NCBI GenBank assembly: GCA_029934875.1
Contig: JAOZLK010000076.1
Coordinates: 1-11,323 of the forward strand
DNA: 11,323 bases
Direction: 5' to 3'
DNA from: Bacteroidales bacterium
Lineage (GTDB): Bacteria > Bacteroidota > Bacteroidia > Bacteroidales > GCA-2748055
Below the pieces are notes generated by a model, which saw only the letters and a list, made by a program, of their open reading frames with translations, was not told where the DNA came from and ran no database searches. Below, in pieces: positions 7,759 through 11,323 of this stretch; the first letter of the stretch is position 1; each line of letters begins with the position of its first letter. The position numbers and the translations under genes are program-made.

Positions 7759-8292
7759 TTATATAAGGAAATATAATTGAGGGTCGGTCCCTGCCTCGGG
7801 GATCAGGGTCTTATATTTTCTCACCTTAAGGATTTCGGAAACCGGACTTTTCGGATTGTCGAGGTCTCCGAAGTACATGCATTTGGTTGGACAAGCTGAT
7901 ACGCAGGCTGGTTCCAGTCCCTTCTTAATCCTGTGGATGCAGAAGGTACACTTGTCTACGTGCCCATCCGGGTGTGAATAGCGTGCATCGTAGGGGCAGG
8001 ATTGAATGCAGGCTCCGCAGCCAATGCACTTGTTGGCAGTTACAAGCACGATTCCCCCGTCAGAGTAATGACTGGCTCCTGTAGGGCAACATCTTACGCA
8101 GGGAGAGTTGTCGCATTGGTTGCAGCGCTCCGATCGCAATTCAATTTCCAGTTGCGGATAAGTCCCATCTGTAATCTCCACCACCCAGTCGCGGCAATAT
8201 CCTATGGGGACATTATTTTCGGTCTGACAGGCCACTACACAATCGCTGCAACCCACGCATTTTTTGGTATCTACGGCCATTGCATATCTCAT
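7759..8292 (-). CDS. psrB: Four-cluster ferredoxin-type electron-transfer subunit (PsrB/PhsB/DmsB family)
   Basis: Carries electrons between the quinol-oxidising membrane subunit and the molybdenum subunit. The 177-residue protein contains four 4Fe-4S binding groups: Cys12-15-18-22, Cys57-60-65-69, Cys89-92-95-99 and Cys115-118-130-134. The second to fourth each end in CP, the usual layout of DMSO-reductase-type B subunits. Cys33, Cys68 and Cys138 are additional. There is no signal peptide, so it would be exported by piggyback with the Tat-targeted catalytic subunit, as known for this family. Its ATG overlaps the psrA stop by four bases (8289-8292, ATGA), a sign of translational coupling. A second Met at residue 5 is a possible start, but the coupled ATG is preferred. 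Confidence 0.93.
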   Translation of the reverse strand: MRYAMAVDTKKCVGCSDCVVACQTENNVPIGYCRDWVVEITDGTYPQLEIELRSERCNQCDNSPCVRCCPTGASHYSDGGIVLVTANKCIGCGACIQSCPYDARYSHPDGHVDKCTFCIHRIKKGLEPACVSACPTKCMYFGDLDNPKSPVSEILKVRKYKTLIPEAGTDPQLYFLI

Positions 8293-10529
8293 GACTCAAC
8301 CTCCTCTTTTTTGGATTCAAACTTGAAGGTGACAAAGTTGCCCCTCATTCCCGTTCCTCCCATAATGGGATCCACAAGGACCTTGGTGATTAGCTCCGAA
8401 TCGCTGGCTCCTTTGCCATAGGCCCTCGAAAGGTTTTTATTGGTGTGGCCGAAGCCGTGAACCATATAGACGGTATCCCAGCGAACCCTTTCTGTCACCC
8501 TGGCCTTGATTGGGAAGGATGAGCGAACACCGTCCTGGTTTTCAAGCCAGATGTATTGTCCGTTTTCTATGCCCCACTCCCCGGCAACTTTGGGGTTGAT
8601 CCAGGCCGAATTCTCCTCCATCAGATCCTTCAACAAAGCATTGTTGGCTGTCCGTCCAAAGGTATGCATCGGAGCCCGACCGTAAGAAAGCCTGTAAAAT
8701 CCGGTGGAAGGCTCCTCATGAGCTGTGTATTTTGGAAGCGGATCGAATCCTTCAGCAGCCAGGGCTGTACTGTAAAGTTCGATTTTCCCGGTATTGGTGA
8801 AAAACTCATGCTCCTCATCCGGTGCGAAGTAAAGATCATCATAAGAGCGCTCAAATGTTTTGACCCCGATGCGCTGCATTTCCTCAAGAGAGCTTCCCAC
8901 CTGCTTGAACTGCCAGTCGAGCATTTCTTCAATTGAGTTCCAGCTAAAGTATTCCTCCAGGTCCAGTTTTTTGGCCAGCTCTTTGGCCATCCAGTAAGCC
9001 GGCTTGGTATTATACATGGGCTCGGCAGCTGGCATCCTCAAGGCGATGGAAGGCTTGCGATGTGGCGAAGACCTGATGGTGTCATAACGCTCAAGGTAAG
9101 TGCATTCTGGCAGGACCACGTCGGCCCAGCCGGTAATGGCCATGGGCATGGTATCAATCACAACCAGTAGCTCCAGGTGTTGAATCGCTTCCAGGGTCTT
9201 GGCAGTGTCCGGGATGGTTTTTACGAGGTTGGTTCCGTTGACGATCCATCCTTTGAAATTGCAGCCCTTGTTCACATCAGGAATAGTGGCATCACAAATC
9301 CCTGAGGCAATGGTCTCATAGGCCAGGTTGTATTTACCAGGAAAGGCATCCCTCCAGGTTTTTGTTGGTTCCGGGTAGGGTGGGTGCGGCCAGGATGGAA
9401 CAGAGGTAGTCTCCGGATTGTAGAAACCGCCCCTTCTTCCCCAGGAACCCAGCAGGGCATTTAGAATTGCCATGGCTCTGCTTCGCTGGGTGTCATCGCC
9501 ATACCATGTAACATGCCGTCCGGGGTGAATGATTACAGATGGAGCTGCATTGGCCATCTCCCGGGCTGATTCACGAATCAATTCGGGTTTTAATGTAGTG
9601 ATCCCGTAAGCCCACTCGGGGGTCATCAGTTTCACGTGAGCTTTCAGCTGCTCAAAGCCGTAGGTGTATTTTTCAACATACTCTTTATCGTACCATCCTT
9701 CTTCGATGATCACATGAATCCAGGACAGCAAAAGGGCCAGGTCGGTGGCTGGTTTAATGGGTAGCCAGTATTTTGATTTGCTGGCAGCGATGCTGTAACG
9801 CGGATCCACAGTGATGATGGCGGCTCCCTTATCAATTGCATCGGACATCTCCTGAACCTGGCCGTTGTGCATGTTCTCGCCCAGGTGAGAACCAATCAGG
9901 ACCAGGCACCTGGTATCCCTGATATCTGTTCTTTCAGGACTTCCAACTCCTTCACCAAAAGTTGTATGATAAGCCACCTCGCGGGGTCCGCGGCACTGTG
10001 CATAGGATGGGGCAGCAATATTGTTTGATCCGAAAGCCTTTAAAAGATTCCCAAAGTATTTTCCACCTGAACCATGAGTCAGAAGAGCGAGACACTCAGG
10101 TCCGTGTTCATCGGCAATAGCTTTCATTTTATCAGCTATGTAATCGAAAGCCTCATCCCAGCTTACATCCTTGAATACCTGTTTCCCGCGCTCTTCGGTT
10201 CTGATCTTGGGAGTTGTGAGCCTGTCCTCGTCATAATACATGCCCGGACCGCCTGTTCCCCTGGGGCAGAAACGACCGTTGCTGTGCTGGTCCTCATCAT
10301 TTCCGACCACTTTCCAGATTTTGCCCTCTTCATTTTTATAGACCCATCCGGCACATTTCCAGAAGCATATCTCACATATGGTTGGGGTACGGGTGGAATC
10401 CAACTTCATCCCTTCTCCCTGGGGAGGAGAGGTGGAAAGGTTGCTGTATACTCCTAATCCGGAGGCGCTGATGGCTAGTCCTCCCAGACCCAATCCGGAT
10501 ATCTTGATAAAATCCCTTCTGTTAGCCAT
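8289..10529 (-). CDS. psrA: Tat-exported molybdopterin oxidoreductase, polysulfide/thiosulfate reductase catalytic subunit type
   Basis: The catalytic subunit of a complex II-type DMSO reductase family enzyme, predicted to reduce polysulfide, thiosulfate or a similar sulfur compound on the outer face of the membrane. The 746 residues match the usual PsrA/PhsA length. The N-terminus has a twin-arginine signal, NRRDFIKISGLGLGG (3-17). A 4Fe-4S site follows: Cys52, Cys55, Cys59 and Cys88 (CEICFWKC, then GRFCPRG). Cys179 in SYAQCRGPREVAY is the probable molybdenum ligand; a Cys ligand is expected in the Psr/Phs/Nap group. The molybdopterin dinucleotide-binding C-terminal domain begins near 610 with RLSYGRAPMHTFGRTANN. 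It heads psrABC, with mobA upstream and sulfur-transport genes downstream. The sulfur substrate rests on that context; other respiratory substrates of this family are not excluded. Confidence 0.88.
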   Translation of the reverse strand: MANRRDFIKISGLGLGGLAISASGLGVYSNLSTSPPQGEGMKLDSTRTPTICEICFWKCAGWVYKNEEGKIWKVVGNDEDQHSNGRFCPRGTGGPGMYYDEDRLTTPKIRTEERGKQVFKDVSWDEAFDYIADKMKAIADEHGPECLALLTHGSGGKYFGNLLKAFGSNNIAAPSYAQCRGPREVAYHTTFGEGVGSPERTDIRDTRCLVLIGSHLGENMHNGQVQEMSDAIDKGAAIITVDPRYSIAASKSKYWLPIKPATDLALLLSWIHVIIEEGWYDKEYVEKYTYGFEQLKAHVKLMTPEWAYGITTLKPELIRESAREMANAAPSVIIHPGRHVTWYGDDTQRSRAMAILNALLGSWGRRGGFYNPETTSVPSWPHPPYPEPTKTWRDAFPGKYNLAYETIASGICDATIPDVNKGCNFKGWIVNGTNLVKTIPDTAKTLEAIQHLELLVVIDTMPMAITGWADVVLPECTYLERYDTIRSSPHRKPSIALRMPAAEPMYNTKPAYWMAKELAKKLDLEEYFSWNSIEEMLDWQFKQVGSSLEEMQRIGVKTFERSYDDLYFAPDEEHEFFTNTGKIELYSTALAAEGFDPLPKYTAHEEPSTGFYRLSYGRAPMHTFGRTANNALLKDLMEENSAWINPKVAGEWGIENGQYIWLENQDGVRSSFPIKARVTERVRWDTVYMVHGFGHTNKNLSRAYGKGASDSELITKVLVDPIMGGTGMRGNFVTFKFESKKEEVES

Positions 10530-10576
10530 TTATGAAACGTTTTATTTTAAAATTGAAGGTAGCAATTTTGAAGAGG

Positions 10577-10607
10577 CAAAAGTATATTAAAATCCTCAAA
10601 AAACATA
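10577..10607 (-). promoter_or_regulatory. Putative Bacteroidota-type promoter for psrA
   Basis: On the minus strand, TACTTTTG (plus-strand positions 10577-10584) is a perfect match to the Bacteroidota -7 consensus TAnnTTTG. Nineteen bases further upstream lies TATG (10604-10607), one base off the TTTG form of the -33 element. Transcription would start near 10570, giving a leader of about 40 bases before the psrA ATG at 10529. The 152-base gap after mobA is also the longest break inside the sulfur module, which fits an internal promoter. This is a motif reading only. Confidence 0.5.
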
Positions 10608-10608
10608 G

Positions 10609-10620
10609 ATATCTAGATAT
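10609..10620. promoter_or_regulatory. 12-bp perfect palindrome just upstream of the psrA promoter, possible operator
   Basis: ATATCTAGATAT is a perfect palindrome, centred about 44 bases before the inferred start of transcription and directly beside the putative -33 element. That placement would suit an activator binding next to RNA polymerase. The flanking bases (G and G) do not extend the symmetry, although a wider ACATA...TATGT pair brackets it at 10604-10623. The sequence does not match the FNR or CRP consensus, so no regulator is named. In AT-rich DNA a chance palindrome is possible. Confidence 0.3.
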
Positions 10621-10681
10621 GTAAATACTTTCTAAAGCACAGAAATAGAGCGAAATAGGCCTTATTTAGAATTGCGATAAA

Positions 10682-11278
10682 CTACTCAAAGTTCTCAGGC
10701 AGGCTTTTAAGGTCCTCTTCACGATTAATATTCAGGAACAAGTCCGGCGTGTAAAAGGGCATGTCGGGCTGAATGTCCAGGACCAGGGAGCGAACCAGGG
10801 GGATAGCCCCGCGGACCGCAAATTCCTTTTTTTCAATCATAGATTCAAATACAGTGCTCATGCTTTTCCGGTAGAGCGCACACAGGGGTTCTGGTTTGCC
10901 GGCTTGCATGGCAGGAACAAGCATTTCCCATTCATCACATTGTTCCACAAGGAAGCTGAGTAAGCCTTTATTGACCAAGGGCAGGTCATAGGAGAGTACC
11001 AGGTTCAGATCATTGGATGAATGTTCCAGGCAGCTGTATATACCAGCCATGGGTCCGATCCCGCTTATTTTATCAGCAACAATGGTGTAGGGAAGATTTC
11101 CCGGGAGAGGATTAGAGCTAGAAATAAGAATTTCATCGCAAACCGCCTCAAGAGCTTTTAAGGGGTAGAGGTACATCATGCGGCCTCCGATTATCAGGCT
11201 CCCTTTTTCACGGCCCATCCGGCTGCTCATCCCACCTGCCAGCAAGATTCCGGTGATTTTATGACCTGAATTTATCAT
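10682..11278 (-). CDS. mobA: Molybdenum cofactor guanylyltransferase
   Basis: Predicted to attach GMP from GTP to molybdopterin in the cytoplasm, giving the guanine-dinucleotide cofactor that DMSO reductase-family enzymes such as PsrA need. The 198 residues match the MobA length and Rossmann-like fold. Motifs in order: the nucleotide-binding loop GILLAGGMSSRMGREKG (10-26), GIGPMAGIYS (73-82), VLSYDLPLV (94-102) with the metal-binding Asp98, KPEPLCALY, and FLNINREEDL near the C-terminus. Many homologues have Cys just before that Asp; here it is Tyr97. The ATG at 11276-11278 is directly followed by the fold. The gene lies 152 bases upstream of psrA on the same strand, so a cofactor-maturation gene is physically linked to its probable client. 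Only 45 bases precede it in the window, too few to judge its promoter. Confidence 0.92.
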   Translation of the reverse strand: MINSGHKITGILLAGGMSSRMGREKGSLIIGGRMMYLYPLKALEAVCDEILISSSNPLPGNLPYTIVADKISGIGPMAGIYSCLEHSSNDLNLVLSYDLPLVNKGLLSFLVEQCDEWEMLVPAMQAGKPEPLCALYRKSMSTVFESMIEKKEFAVRGAIPLVRSLVLDIQPDMPFYTPDLFLNINREEDLKSLPENFE

Positions 11279-11323
11279 TGATTTTCAGAATAGTTCTGGC
11301 AAGGTAAGAATGTTTATATTATC

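Noticed and set aside
8002..8421. Plus-strand open frame of 139 codons over psrB and the end of psrA
   Set aside because: It is antisense to two strongly supported genes and its translation shows no domain or motif. The same reasoning applies to the other antisense frames, such as 626-853, 1269-1571, 6941-7264, 8556-8936 and 10074-10457.
10378..10590. Plus-strand frame reaching into the psrA upstream gap as a small gene
   Set aside because: It lies mostly antisense to the psrA signal-peptide region, and its apparent length comes from that gene's codon structure.

Overview
The window looks like a chromosomal segment from a member of the Bacteroidota. The evidence is a large outer-membrane TonB-dependent receptor with an N-terminal CarboxypepD_reg-like domain, a Bacteroidota-style promoter (TAnnTTTG) before one gene, start codons that mostly lack a clear Shine-Dalgarno sequence, and a crtI-crtB pair of the type pigmented Bacteroidota carry. 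The exact order or genus cannot be read from this sequence. Gene density is very high, no gap exceeds about 165 bases, and no RNA gene, CRISPR array, insertion sequence or other mobile element is visible.

Region 1 (bases 1-2366, minus strand) holds carotenoid genes: crtI (phytoene desaturase) followed by crtB (phytoene synthase). They overlap by 17 bases, and crtB runs off the left edge of the window. Region 2 (2528-4876, plus strand) is a lone TonB-dependent receptor, divergent from crtI, with no SusD-like partner in view.

Region 3 (4887-11278, all minus strand) is the most interesting part: a compact sulfur-respiration and sulfur-handling module. In transcription order it contains mobA (molybdenum cofactor guanylyltransferase), a Tat-exported molybdopterin reductase of the polysulfide/thiosulfate reductase type (PsrA/PhsA), its four-cluster ferredoxin subunit (PsrB), its NrfD/PsrC membrane subunit, two half-length YeeE/YedE sulfur-transport proteins, and an exported rhodanese-like protein.

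These genes suggest one pathway. MobA would complete the guanine-dinucleotide form of the molybdenum cofactor for PsrA. PsrABC would use quinol electrons to reduce a sulfur compound outside the cytoplasmic membrane. The YeeE pair would move thiosulfate or sulfane sulfur across that membrane. The rhodanese lacks the normal catalytic cysteine (Ser113 instead), and its only cysteine is the very last residue, after a lysine-rich tail and two glycines. I infer that it may act as a sulfur carrier with a flexible C-terminal thiol arm between the reductase and the transporters. Two regulatory observations go with this region: a promoter with an adjacent 12-bp palindrome before psrA, and a 7-bp-period tandem repeat between psrC and the first yeeE gene.
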